Assembly (NCBI RefSeq): GCF_030929615.1
Contig: NZ_JAVFVU010000008.1
Location: forward strand, 1-64,000
Direction of reading: 5' to 3'
DNA length: 64,000 nucleotides
From: Dyadobacter sp. LHD-138
GTDB lineage: Bacteria > Bacteroidota > Bacteroidia > Cytophagales > Spirosomataceae
Position numbers and translations under genes: made by a program. How positions within the stretch are numbered: position 1 is the first letter of the stretch; each line of letters begins with the position of its first letter. Shown one piece after another: positions 33,287-42,642 of the stretch. Under the pieces are notes generated by a model. It searched no databases and was not told the DNA's origin. It was given only the letters and a program-made list of their open reading frames with translations.

Positions 33287-35740
33287 TCACTCCGACTTCA
33301 ACGATTTCACGGGATTGGTCAAGGCCGCTCTGATAGCCTGCGAACTCACCGTTATCAACGCAATAACCACAGCCAGAATACCGGCCAGGACAAACATCCA
33401 CCATTCGACGGAAATACTATAAGCAAAGTCCTGCAACCATTTAGACATCACATACCAGGTTAACGGCGTGGCGATAACCAATGAGACCAACACCAGTTTC
33501 ATGAAGTCGCCGGAAAGCAACGTTACAATGCTGCCAACCGAAGCACCTAAAACTTTTCTCACCCCAATTTCTTTAATCCGCTGCTGCGCTGCAAATGCCG
33601 CCAGACCAAATAAACCCAGGCAGGAAATAAGGATTGAAATAATTGTAAAGGCATTGACGATGCGCGCCGTTCGGGCATCTGCCGAATAACTGCTTTGAAA
33701 ATCCTCGTTAAGAAAGGTGTAGGAAAATGGCTCATCAGGCACTAATGCCTTCCATTTTGCTTCCATAAACGGTAAAACCTTGCTCACATCCTTTGTATTG
33801 ACATGGGTGACGATGTAATTAAAATTACGGTTGTTCAGAAAAAATGCGTACGGTTCGATGACTTTGTGCAGGCTTTCAAAATGGAAATCTTTAACGACCC
33901 CGACGATTTCCAGCGATCCTATGCCCTCTTCACCCATATTGAAATTGAGTTTCTGACCGACCGCTTTGTCCAGAGGAATTGCAAATTTGCGCAGCGTCGC
34001 TTCGTTAACTACGATTTTGTAATTTGTATCTGCCGGGAATTCTACGGAAAACATTCGTCCGGCTGCCATTTTAAAATCCATCGTTTTCATAAAATCTGCC
34101 GACACCCCGTTGGTTTTGACCAATCCGTCGTCATTGACACTTTGTCCCGGAAGAAAAACCGACATATCGCTCGGATTCAGAATGCCGGGATAGTAAGAAG
34201 TTCCGGCGGCATCAGTGATCTGATTATTCTGAAGCATCTCATTTCTCAAAGCCGTATAAGCTCTTCTTGCCTCCTGACTGCGGAAAGGAATCACAATCTG
34301 CTGATCTTTTGTAAAACCAAGCGGCTGGTCCCGCATAAACTTGATTTGCTGCTGAATAACCATCGTCGCAACGACAAGCCCGATGGAGATCACGAACTGG
34401 AAAACAACCAGGCCTCTGCGCAAAGTGGTGGCCGAAACGGAGTTTACAAACTTCCCTTTGATGACATCCAGCGGATTAAAGACCGACAAATAAAATGCTG
34501 GATAACTTCCAGCCAACAGCCCTGTCACCAATGCCAGCACGATAAAAGCCAGTGCTATTTCGGGTTTGAATAGTTCGGAAATATCTAAAGTTTTATCCGC
34601 AAGCTGATTGAAGAACGGTAAAAATACGATCACCGAAACAATGGCAAGTACAAGTGCCAGGAAAGTAAGCACCATAGATTCTCCAAGAAACTGTCCAACC
34701 AGTCCGCTTTTACCAGCGCCCATGACCTTACGAATACCAACTTCGGCAGCACGTTTGGCTGAACGGGCCGTGGCCAGATTCATAAAATTGATGCAGGCGA
34801 TCAGCAGCGTGAATAATGCTATGGAGGCAAGAACGTAAAGATAGGTCGTGCTTGTGGTCGGCGTTACGATCTTATCGATCAGGCTGAAAAGGTGTATATC
34901 CCGGACAGGCAGCAGATGGAGTTTTTTATCGAAACCGGCAATTCTCAAATCCTTTCTCGCATACTTTTCTATAAATGAAGGCAATTTGGCACCAAACTTT
35001 TCAGCGCTTGTTCTTGGTTTTAAGCGCAGATAGGTGTAAAACATGTTATTGTTCGTAAAATTCAGATTTGGCTGACGTAAATAATCTCCCACCCAGCCTG
35101 AATGGATTGATACGAAATAACGCGCATCAATATGAGAGCGGGCACCTTCACTTTTGAATACGCCGGTCACCTTAAAATCTTCATTATTACCGGATCTGCC
35201 GCCGATCCGTATGGTCTGGTTTAAAGCAGATTCTTTTCCAAACAACTTTTGCGCAACCTCTTCCGACAAAACCACGGAATGGGGATCATTCAGCGAAGTT
35301 TTGGCATCGCCTTCGACAAATTGATAAGTGAATACATCAAAAAATGTAGAATCCACATGGACACCTTTTGTTTCGTAAAACGCCTTTTCCTGTTTGCCTG
35401 GTTGTCCCGTTTTCAGTAAGGTTTTATCTTCCAAAAAATTCATCCATAACCGGGTCACCTGAACAACCTCCGGGAACTCGGCTTTCACGGCCTGTGCATA
35501 AGGAGCCGGGGCTCTGGGATTATCCATTTTTTCCCCGTTGGACTGCACATTCTCACTCCGTAAAAGATACAGATCATCCACATGTTCCTGGTGTTTATCG
35601 AAGGACGTTTCGCTCAAAATATAAAGCAAAAGCAGCATGCAGCAAGTCATGCCAACCGACAGTCCGAACACGTTAATGAAGGAGAAAAGCTTACTGGATA
35701 GCAAGTTCCGCCAGGCGATTTTGAGATAATTTTTAAACAT
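33287..35740 (-). CDS. FtsX/MacB double-module permease B
   Basis: 817 residues. The start MFKNYLKIAWRNLLSSKLFS leads into helix 1, which holds two adjacent cysteines (GMTCCMLLLL). The first FtsX block carries ACINFMNLATARSAKRAAEV and a coupling segment AEVGIRKVMGAG. The second has KEIGVRKVLGASVGSIVTLL, and the tail is TNPVKSLKSE. The periplasmic part of module 1 (residues ~45-290) is polar with IGGRSGNNEDFKVTG, a beta motif shared with MacB_PCD. The gene begins 50 bp after the hairpin at 35790-35821 and is followed by permease A, so B and A are surely co-transcribed. Confidence 0.9.
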   Translation of the reverse strand: MFKNYLKIAWRNLLSSKLFSFINVFGLSVGMTCCMLLLLYILSETSFDKHQEHVDDLYLLRSENVQSNGEKMDNPRAPAPYAQAVKAEFPEVVQVTRLWMNFLEDKTLLKTGQPGKQEKAFYETKGVHVDSTFFDVFTYQFVEGDAKTSLNDPHSVVLSEEVAQKLFGKESALNQTIRIGGRSGNNEDFKVTGVFKSEGARSHIDARYFVSIHSGWVGDYLRQPNLNFTNNNMFYTYLRLKPRTSAEKFGAKLPSFIEKYARKDLRIAGFDKKLHLLPVRDIHLFSLIDKIVTPTTSTTYLYVLASIALFTLLIACINFMNLATARSAKRAAEVGIRKVMGAGKSGLVGQFLGESMVLTFLALVLAIVSVIVFLPFFNQLADKTLDISELFKPEIALAFIVLALVTGLLAGSYPAFYLSVFNPLDVIKGKFVNSVSATTLRRGLVVFQFVISIGLVVATMVIQQQIKFMRDQPLGFTKDQQIVIPFRSQEARRAYTALRNEMLQNNQITDAAGTSYYPGILNPSDMSVFLPGQSVNDDGLVKTNGVSADFMKTMDFKMAAGRMFSVEFPADTNYKIVVNEATLRKFAIPLDKAVGQKLNFNMGEEGIGSLEIVGVVKDFHFESLHKVIEPYAFFLNNRNFNYIVTHVNTKDVSKVLPFMEAKWKALVPDEPFSYTFLNEDFQSSYSADARTARIVNAFTIISILISCLGLFGLAAFAAQQRIKEIGVRKVLGASVGSIVTLLSGDFMKLVLVSLVIATPLTWYVMSKWLQDFAYSISVEWWMFVLAGILAVVIALITVSSQAIRAALTNPVKSLKSE

Positions 35741-35789
35741 GTCGTTATGATTTTTAGGCTATTTTCTTTTGAACTATTTCCTTTTTTTA

Positions 35790-35821
35790 CCCGTCCGACG
35801 GCGAAAAAGCCGTCGGACGGG
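35790..35821. repeat. GC-rich intercistronic hairpin, copy 1
   Basis: Perfect 13-bp arms cccgtccgacggc / gccgtcggacggg (35790-35802, 35809-35821), loop gaaaaa. It begins 3 bp after the stop of permease C. On the minus strand it is followed by AAAAAAAGGAAATAG, not U, so it is not a standard intrinsic terminator. An almost identical unit with similar flanks stands at 38317. Confidence 0.7.
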
Positions 35822-35824
35822 CTT

Positions 35825-38263
35825 TTACTGACTCTTCAACGTCTTGGCGGGATCAATTAAAGCGGCTTTGACTGCCTGGTAGCTGACTGTCAGCACGGCG
35901 ATAGCAGCGGCCAGCATTCCGGCAAACGCATAAATATCCCAGGTAATGTCAATTCTGTATTCATAATCCTGCAACCATTTTTGCATGATGTACCAGGCAA
36001 TTGGCGAAGCGATCACGGCCGAGATCAATACAAGGATCAGGAAATTCCGGGTTAAAAGACCAAGAATGCTTTGAATCGAAGCGCCCAAAACTTTTCGTAT
36101 CCCGATCTCCTTTCTCCGCTGTTCGACCATAAACGCTGAAAGCGCAAACAAACCCAGTGAGGCGACGATAACGGCCAGTATTGCGAAACTGGTAAAGATC
36201 ATCCCCATCCGGTTGATATCCTCATACATTTTAGAAAAATTTGCGTCCATAAATGTATAACGGATCGGCTGGTTCGGTGCGAGTGAATTCCATACTTTGG
36301 ATATCGACTCGATCGTCTGTTTCGTATCCGAAGCACTTATTTTAACTGAAACAATTGAAGGACTCGCACCCAGGCTCATGCAAAGACCGCCAATATCTTC
36401 TTTCATGGACTCGAAATGAAAATTTTCGACGACGCCAATCACTTCCAGGTCATTACCACTATTCGTCTGGTTGGTAAGATGCTGCCCGACTGGATTTTTC
36501 AACCCAAGTTCCTTTGCAAGCTTTTGATTAATAATAACGGCTTTTTCATCCGTTTTCCGGTCCTTTGAAAAATTCCTGCCCTGTGCCAGTTTCATGCCAA
36601 GCGTTTCAATATAATCATAGTCCGTTAGCCAGAACTGTCCGCTGGCAGAAGCCGTTTCCTTCGTTTTTCCATGCAGCCAAAACGGGTTTCCATTTCGCTT
36701 GGTGTCTTTTATTGGCAGATAATCACTAACGGTCGCATTTTTTACCTGTGGCAGCTTTTTAATTTCTTCTTTAAAAACGGCCACCTGATCCCCCAGCGTA
36801 TTGGTCCCGTGTACCAGCAGCACCTGATCCCGCTCATAACCCACTTTCGCGTTCAGTATGAAATTGACCTGACGATAAATTACAAACGTACCGATGATCA
36901 AAATAATGGAGGTTGTAAACTGAAAAACCACGAGCGTACTCCGCAGATCGGAACCTTTGGAACCTTTAACGAGCTGTCCTTTTAATACATTGATCGGCTT
37001 AAAACCCGATAGATAAAACGCAGGATAAAGTCCGGCGAGCATACCAATAATCAAAGAACTGACAATTAACACCGGAACAGGCCACCACTCAGTGAATGGA
37101 AAAACCAGCGACTTGGAAGAAAGTGTATTGAAAAAAGGCAGCAGAATATAAGCCAAAACAAAACCGAGCGAGATCGAAACAAAACTGATCAACAACGATT
37201 CCGTAAGAAACTGGCTGATCAAACCACTTCGCTCCGATCCTACGGTTTTTCTCAACCCGACTTCTATGGCTCTGTTCGCCGATTTCGCCGTGGCAAGATT
37301 AACAAAATTGATACAGGCCAGTAAAAGTATAAACCCTGCAATAGCGCCAAAAAGCCAGATAAACCGGATATCTCCATGATTCAAACCATCTAGAACGACA
37401 CCGTTTCTTAAATAAACCTCAGAGACAGGTTGCAACAAATATTTTTTATCAGCCTCAATTTGCCCGGTATTAACCCGTTGTCCGCTGGCGATTATTTGTG
37501 GGATGTAATATTTCCGGGTAATCGCCGAAAGTTTCGATTCAAACTTGCGCACATCCGTTCCTTCTTTCAGTCTGACGTACGTATGATAGTTGGTTGCCAG
37601 CCAGTTTGTTTGTTCCCCTTCATAGAAAACCACACCGGCTATCGTCATCAGAAAATCAAAACCGACGTGAAAATTCTTTGGAAAATCTTCGATGACACCG
37701 GTAACTTTTCTCGGCTTGGAAGCATCGTTGTTAATAATCATGATCTTGCCGATGGCGCTTTCGCCCGGAAAGAACTTATCAGCTTTTGATTTTGTAATGA
37801 CCAGGCTGTTGGGTTCATCCAAGGCATGCAGCTGATCGCCTTCCAGCATTTTCAAACCCCAGATATCGATCAAATCCTGGTCCATATAAACAAAACGCTC
37901 CTCATAAACATTTTGCAGCTTATCCGACCGTCGGATCTGATTCGGGCCTGCTCCAAATAATTCGCTGTTTAAGAATCTGCCGACTTTTTCAACTTCCGGG
38001 TAATCTTCCTTGATTACTTTGGCTACCGCGGCCTGCTGCCAGATATAAAATTCTTTCTTTCCCTGATACAGCTCTTCATTAACAACCCGGTACGTCCTGT
38101 TTTTGAAAGGAATATCCTGATCATAACTCAACTCATCCTTAATAAACAAAGCAATCAGCAAGCAAGCCGCAATACCGATGGCAAAACCTCCTATTTTTAC
38201 AAAGGAGTACATTTTCTGCTTTACAAGGTGCCGCCAGGCAAGTTTCAAATAATTTTGGAACAT
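35825..38263 (-). CDS. FtsX/MacB double-module permease C
   Basis: 812 residues from the ATG at 38263 (MFQNYLKLAWRHLVKQKMYS). The frame opens 54 bases earlier, but those codons lie in the leader and do not align with the paralogs. Distinctive points: helix 1 reads GGFAIGIAACLLIALFI. The first coupling segment is IEVGLRKTVGSERSG and the second KEIGIRKVLGASIQSILGLL. The C-terminus is the most divergent of the set (IDPAKTLKSQ). It is framed on both sides by copies of the same 13-bp hairpin. Confidence 0.9.
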   Translation of the reverse strand: MFQNYLKLAWRHLVKQKMYSFVKIGGFAIGIAACLLIALFIKDELSYDQDIPFKNRTYRVVNEELYQGKKEFYIWQQAAVAKVIKEDYPEVEKVGRFLNSELFGAGPNQIRRSDKLQNVYEERFVYMDQDLIDIWGLKMLEGDQLHALDEPNSLVITKSKADKFFPGESAIGKIMIINNDASKPRKVTGVIEDFPKNFHVGFDFLMTIAGVVFYEGEQTNWLATNYHTYVRLKEGTDVRKFESKLSAITRKYYIPQIIASGQRVNTGQIEADKKYLLQPVSEVYLRNGVVLDGLNHGDIRFIWLFGAIAGFILLLACINFVNLATAKSANRAIEVGLRKTVGSERSGLISQFLTESLLISFVSISLGFVLAYILLPFFNTLSSKSLVFPFTEWWPVPVLIVSSLIIGMLAGLYPAFYLSGFKPINVLKGQLVKGSKGSDLRSTLVVFQFTTSIILIIGTFVIYRQVNFILNAKVGYERDQVLLVHGTNTLGDQVAVFKEEIKKLPQVKNATVSDYLPIKDTKRNGNPFWLHGKTKETASASGQFWLTDYDYIETLGMKLAQGRNFSKDRKTDEKAVIINQKLAKELGLKNPVGQHLTNQTNSGNDLEVIGVVENFHFESMKEDIGGLCMSLGASPSIVSVKISASDTKQTIESISKVWNSLAPNQPIRYTFMDANFSKMYEDINRMGMIFTSFAILAVIVASLGLFALSAFMVEQRRKEIGIRKVLGASIQSILGLLTRNFLILVLISAVIASPIAWYIMQKWLQDYEYRIDITWDIYAFAGMLAAAIAVLTVSYQAVKAALIDPAKTLKSQ

Positions 38264-38316
38264 CGTATTAAAAATTTTCAGGCTGATAAATTTTGAAACT
38301 TTCCTTCCTTTTTTCA

Positions 38317-38349
38317 CCCGTCCGACGGCAGAAAAAGCCGTCGGACGGG
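38317..38349. repeat. GC-rich intercistronic hairpin, copy 2
   Basis: The same 13-bp arms as at 35790 (38317-38329 and 38337-38349), loop agaaaaa. It lies 25 bp after the stop of permease D and 54 bp before the start of permease C. The flank ttttgaaactttcc is also shared with copy 1 (ttttgaactatttcc), so the whole ~60-bp spacer was duplicated or transplanted. Confidence 0.7.
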
Positions 38350-38373
38350 CTGCCGAGTTTAAAGCTTTAAAAA

Positions 38374-40785
38374 TTACTCTGTTTTAAGCGATTTTACCGG
38401 ATTGACGAGTGCCGCTTTCACAGATTCGTAACCAGCCGTAAGAATGGCAACAATAAACGTAATCGCGATAGCCAGTATCATGATTTCAGCACCGATCGGA
38501 ATCTTGTATTCGTAATCCTGCAACCAGCCACGCATGAGATACCAGCCAAGTGGGGCTGCGATGAGAAAAGCAAGGCCAATTAAAAGCATAATTTCTTTCC
38601 CGAAAAGACTAAGTATGCTGACAATACTGGCTCCCAACACTTTGCGAACACCTATTTCTTTCGTCTTTTGGGACGCCATAAATTTAACAAGACCATATAA
38701 CCCGAGGCATCCAATAAATATCGCAATCATCGAAAAGCCTCTGACGAGTTTCAGCATGATGTTTTCCAACCCATAACTTTTGGAGATGTTCTCGTCCAGA
38801 AATGATTGTTCATAGAGATAATCCGGAAAATATTCATTCCATAATTTCTCCACGCTTTTCATTGTCTGATGCAAATTGGTCGAGCTCAATTTCAATGCAC
38901 AGCTATAATTGCTGCTGTTTCTTGTAAAAATGGCAACCGGGTCGATACCACCTTTCAGTGAGTTATTGTTCCAGTTTTTTAGCACCCCGTAAATCGGCGC
39001 CGTGCCCCCCTCTATTTTCAAATTCTTGCCAATGGCATCATTCGGATTTTTCAGTCCAAGACGTTCTGCCACTTTTTCATTGATCAGATATCCCCGGGTA
39101 GTATCACTCAACGGAATATTTTTACCGGCAACAAATTCAAGTCCGAAAGTCTGCACGTAATAATTGTCGGCAGTTTTAGTATTGATCTGCCAAACCTCAT
39201 CTTTCTGACGGGTATCGAATCGGAGGTTGGTCGTATTGTTGGACGTTGTTGTTGGTAAAAAATGACAAAAAGAGGCATCCGAAATCCCTGGTATCTGCAT
39301 CAGTCTTTGACGAAAAGTCGCCTGATTAATTTTACCCGGAGTCGGAATTTGTATTTCTGCTATGCCCTTCGTTTCATAACCAACCGAATGTGACAACATA
39401 AAATCGACCTGATTATTTACTACCAACGTGCAGATAACCAGCAGCTGAATCAGTACAAATTGAAAAACGATCAACCCTCTGCGCAACGAAATACCACCAA
39501 TATGCCTGGTTGAAACGCTTCCCTTCAATGCCAGCACCGGTTTGAAACCAGCAAGAATACCCCCCGGATAAGATCCCGCCAAAAGAATAACGACACAGAA
39601 AAGAGCGGCTAGAAATAGCCATAACAGGCTGTCAGCCCAGTTGATCGCCTTTGGCCATGCACCCGGCTGATCCAGCCACTGATTTATTTGCGGCATTATC
39701 AACGCAGCAATGACTAATCCAACAACCAGCGAAGCAAGCGTAATCAGGGCGGTTTCTGTCATAAACTGAATAAAAACCTGACTTCTCGTACCCCCAACGG
39801 CCTTGCGTACACCCACTTCCTTCGAGCGTCTCAATGCCTGTGCGGTTGCCATATTGATAAAGTTGAAACAGGCCGTAACGATCAGGAATATCCCTATCAC
39901 ACTCATGAACCATATCCACTTCATCGGCATCATCCCGTAGTAAGTTTCTGAGTGGTGCATTTCTTTGTAAGGCAGCACCGGGTGCACATAGGACTTATAG
40001 TCGTCTCCATGATACTTCTTGTTCAATGCGATCATTTGCTTCTCCATCCTCTTCACATTGCCGTTTTCGGGCAACAGCGTAAAGCAGTAGGTATTGGAAT
40101 TTACCCCTGCCCAATGATCCAACCCGCTTCCACCGTACCGGCGGTACTGCGGGTTTGCCTTAAGTGTTTCGAACGATACAAAAAACGCATAAGGCAGATC
40201 GGTGTTATCCGGTGCATTGTCCACAATACCGGTAACTTCCAGATTAAGCATATTTTCAAGACGGATTATTTTTCCGATTGGGTTTTCCTTTCCGAAATAT
40301 TTCCTCGCCATGTCTTCGCTCAGCACCACGGTATTCGGTTTCGATAATGTGCTTTGAGCGTTACCAACCTGCCAGTGTGAATCAAAAATTGAAAAATATT
40401 CGGGGTGAACAAATACCAGCATCGGCCCTTCCTCTTTGAATTTTTTGACAGCCTTTCCGCTATTATCCAGGGCTGCCAGAAAAACACCATACTGTTCGAT
40501 GCACATGCTTGAAATATTTTCGGGCAGCTCCGTCCGCATGCCTTTCCACATCGGCGTTGGTACACCGCGGGAATACCCTACACCGTCAAAATGAAATTCT
40601 GTGGTAATCTGGTAAATCCTGTCAATTTTCGAATGAAAATGATCGTGGGTCGTTTGAAAACGGATAAACCAGAAAACAATCAGCGCGCAGGCTAACCCGA
40701 TTGACAAACCTGCCACATTCAACAAGGCATACAGGCTGTTACGTCTCAGGTTCCGCCAGGCAATTTTGATGTAGTTTTTTAACAT
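38374..40785 (-). CDS. FtsX/MacB double-module permease D
   Basis: 803 residues, first gene of the left permease operon (D-C-B-A-lectin-like). It begins MLKNYIKIAWRNLRRNSLYA. The first FtsX block has ACFNFINMATAQALRRSKEV and GVRKAVGGTRSQV; the second has KEIGVRKVLGASIVSILSLF. The tail is VNPVKSLKTE. Module 1's periplasmic domain includes SGLDHWAGVNSNTYCF, with a cysteine lacking in the neighbours, and HVHP/HSETYYGM-like histidine-rich pieces near 265-280. A perfect palindrome lies 136-167 bp upstream of its ATG. Confidence 0.9.
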   Translation of the reverse strand: MLKNYIKIAWRNLRRNSLYALLNVAGLSIGLACALIVFWFIRFQTTHDHFHSKIDRIYQITTEFHFDGVGYSRGVPTPMWKGMRTELPENISSMCIEQYGVFLAALDNSGKAVKKFKEEGPMLVFVHPEYFSIFDSHWQVGNAQSTLSKPNTVVLSEDMARKYFGKENPIGKIIRLENMLNLEVTGIVDNAPDNTDLPYAFFVSFETLKANPQYRRYGGSGLDHWAGVNSNTYCFTLLPENGNVKRMEKQMIALNKKYHGDDYKSYVHPVLPYKEMHHSETYYGMMPMKWIWFMSVIGIFLIVTACFNFINMATAQALRRSKEVGVRKAVGGTRSQVFIQFMTETALITLASLVVGLVIAALIMPQINQWLDQPGAWPKAINWADSLLWLFLAALFCVVILLAGSYPGGILAGFKPVLALKGSVSTRHIGGISLRRGLIVFQFVLIQLLVICTLVVNNQVDFMLSHSVGYETKGIAEIQIPTPGKINQATFRQRLMQIPGISDASFCHFLPTTTSNNTTNLRFDTRQKDEVWQINTKTADNYYVQTFGLEFVAGKNIPLSDTTRGYLINEKVAERLGLKNPNDAIGKNLKIEGGTAPIYGVLKNWNNNSLKGGIDPVAIFTRNSSNYSCALKLSSTNLHQTMKSVEKLWNEYFPDYLYEQSFLDENISKSYGLENIMLKLVRGFSMIAIFIGCLGLYGLVKFMASQKTKEIGVRKVLGASIVSILSLFGKEIMLLIGLAFLIAAPLGWYLMRGWLQDYEYKIPIGAEIMILAIAITFIVAILTAGYESVKAALVNPVKSLKTE

Positions 40786-40920
40786 GGCTAACAGATTATT
40801 GATGAGAGGACGGATCCTATCTGGAAAGAACCGCAGGTTGCTTTACTTCGAAGTATATGAAGTAAAATTATGCCAAAACAATATACAACTATCAATCAAT
40901 AAGTTACACTGCCTTAAAAC

Positions 40921-40952
40921 AACAAAAGTGTCCGATAACGGACACTTTTGTT
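40921..40952. promoter_or_regulatory. Perfect palindrome with core TGTCCGATAACGGACA
   Basis: 14-bp perfect arms (aacaaaagtgtccg 40921-40934 and 40939-40952) around ATAA. It is upstream of permease operon D-A and 46 bp past the DUF4097 stop. On the minus strand TTTTGTTGTTTTAAGG follows, so it can also act as the DUF4097 terminator. Minus-strand TTTTGGCATAATTTT lies about 60 bp further on, a possible -24 element without a good -12. Confidence 0.6.
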
Positions 40953-40998
40953 CAGGGGCGAACGCCCTGTTGAGCAAGCGTTTACGACTTATATTTTA

Positions 40999-42039
40999 TT
41001 ACTGGTTGATGCTTACCGATCCACCATTGGCAGATAAATTAACAGGAATCCCACCGCCATTCAGTTTTCCCTGAACGCGATCTTTTTCTATCTGTCCATC
41101 AAAATTTTTCAGGCTGACACTCACCTTATTCCCTTTCAGGTTTAAATCCATCCCTTTGTCCATCGGCATCGTCACACGCACGCTTCCCGCTGATGTTGAC
41201 AAGTCTACGAATTTACCCAGCTGAGAAATTTCAACTTCCATGCTTCCGCCACTCGTATGTGCCTTCACACTTCCGGCAACACCCGCCAAACGAACAGAAC
41301 CGCCCGAGGTGCCAGCATCCAGCGCGCCTTTGATACCATCGCCTTTAATGCTTCCTCCGCTGGTATGGGCTGTCACGTCGCCATCAAGCGCATTTAATGT
41401 AATGCTGCCTCCGGAAGTCTGTAAATTAATTTTTCCGTTCAGCTCTCTCGCTGTGATACTTCCTCCACTGGTTTGCAGCGTAACATCCTGCCTGCACTTT
41501 TCGACTTCAATGCTTCCGCCGGAAGTTTGTCCATTGATAACACCGTCCAGATCAGACACTTTCAGGCTGCCGCCGCTGGTTCTGAAATTTTGTTCCCCAC
41601 GTAATGAAGAAATACGGATACTTCCCCCGCTGGTTCTCAAATTGGTAGCCATATTGCGCGGTGTGTACACTTTGAAAGAAATGGATACGCTGTTTTTATC
41701 CCATCCGTTTTTATTTTTCCGGTTGGCAGTCGCTTTCACTTTATTTCCTTCGGTACCAATAAAAATGTCAAAATCTTCCAGACGGTCTTCAATTTCTTCC
41801 TTGCTTAAATTAACTTTCCCATTCCAGTTATTCGGACGAACATACATTTCTACCTTAACACCACTGGCCTGATCGCCAGCTACCGCGATGGAACCACCGG
41901 AAGTTTCTACGATCAGGTTGGATAGCGAAGCACCCGTAAAATTTTTAGTAATATATGGCTTTTCATCAGCATGCTGCGCGCAGGAAGTAATGGCAACAAG
42001 CAAGGCAAATACAAGGGGTAGTAATTGTGTTCTTTTCAT
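40999..42039 (-). CDS. DUF4097 beta-repeat lipoprotein (putative adhesin family)
   Basis: A 346-residue exported protein with a lipobox (AITSC, Cys20). From residue ~120 to ~285 it consists of about nine ~20-residue beta-helix turns, each with the motif TSGGS (RTSGGSIRISSL, QTSGGSITARELNG, HTSGGSIKGDGIKG and so on). A terminal cap follows. DUF4097 proteins are often linked to envelope-stress regulators; a ligand is not known. It has its own upstream palindrome (42198-42227) and is followed by the permease operon's palindrome. The near-perfect DNA repeats could change in number by slippage. Confidence 0.85.
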   Translation of the reverse strand: MKRTQLLPLVFALLVAITSCAQHADEKPYITKNFTGASLSNLIVETSGGSIAVAGDQASGVKVEMYVRPNNWNGKVNLSKEEIEDRLEDFDIFIGTEGNKVKATANRKNKNGWDKNSVSISFKVYTPRNMATNLRTSGGSIRISSLRGEQNFRTSGGSLKVSDLDGVINGQTSGGSIEVEKCRQDVTLQTSGGSITARELNGKINLQTSGGSITLNALDGDVTAHTSGGSIKGDGIKGALDAGTSGGSVRLAGVAGSVKAHTSGGSMEVEISQLGKFVDLSTSAGSVRVTMPMDKGMDLNLKGNKVSVSLKNFDGQIEKDRVQGKLNGGGIPVNLSANGGSVSINQ

Positions 42040-42197
42040 GATCTAATAAGTTTCGTTTGGTATATGATGTTAATTTAAAAACGGAGGTTGCGTCAGCTGC
42101 AAATCTTTTTTTCATTAACACCTCAATAAACATTCAACCAAAACCATTCCATGCCACCAACGATCTATATTTCAAATATTTACATATTTATAAAAAC

Positions 42198-42227
42198 AAA
42201 AAAGTGTCCAATACCGGACACTTTTTT
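42198..42227. promoter_or_regulatory. Palindrome with core TGTCCAATACCGGACA
   Basis: 12-bp perfect arms aaaaaagtgtcc / ggacactttttt (42198-42209, 42216-42227), centre aatacc. It is 159-188 bp upstream of the DUF4097 ATG and 24 bp past the stop of the small lipoprotein gene. The T tract on the minus strand (ACTTTTTTGTTTTTAT) also makes it a good terminator. Confidence 0.6.
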
Positions 42228-42251
42228 ATGCACTATTTATAACCCTTGCTT

Positions 42252-42614
42252 TTATTTTTTCGTTATCTCGTACACCGCTATTTCGTCATAGCTGTTGGTC
42301 GCGCCCCATCCGCATTGCACGTCCCTCTTTCTTCCGGTCAGGCTGTAACGGATGCGTACCTTGGTAAATGAATAACTGTCTTCCTTTTTGCCGAGTACTT
42401 TTTCAATTTCTTTGCGCGAATTATCGTCCGGCAAATAATACGTCATTGTTTTATCCTCGGCAGGGATTTCGAAATGCCAGGAGCACCCATCGGTCGCCAG
42501 CATGTTCACCCATTCGCCCTCGCTTTCAATGGTCTCTACATCTCTTTTTGCGATTTTTTCCTCATTACAGCTGATCCAGGCCAGCAGTCCAAATAATATG
42601 ATTCCGATTTTCAT
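42252..42614 (-). CDS. Small lipoprotein of unknown function
   Basis: A 120-residue protein from ATG 42614 (MKIGIILFGLLAWISC, lipobox ending Cys16). A longer open frame to 42821 overlaps the Kazal gene in another frame and is not used. The mature part contains two cysteines (TDGCSWHF, VQCGWG) that could form a disulfide, and charged beta-type stretches (SYSFTKVRIRYSLTG). I do not recognise the family. It lies 28 bp after the Kazal-domain gene and is probably co-transcribed with it. Confidence 0.6.
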   Translation of the reverse strand: MKIGIILFGLLAWISCNEEKIAKRDVETIESEGEWVNMLATDGCSWHFEIPAEDKTMTYYLPDDNSRKEIEKVLGKKEDSYSFTKVRIRYSLTGRKRDVQCGWGATNSYDEIAVYEITKK

Positions 42615-42642
42615 GGCACTGATGTATCGTTTAGGGATAGAT

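Noticed and set aside
33803-34573. 256-codon ORF antisense to permease B
   Set aside because: Sense-strand coding is certain and conserved among nine paralogs; the antisense frame has no recognisable feature.
30866-40785. Calling the permeases LolCE, FtsX or MacB proper
   Set aside because: They have two MacB-like modules per chain, no ATPase domain and no FtsE partner, so only the superfamily name is justified.
41240-41872. 210-codon ORF antisense to the DUF4097 gene
   Set aside because: It mirrors the TSGGS repeats on the other strand (repeated LPPLV-type words); an open frame here is a by-product of the repeat.
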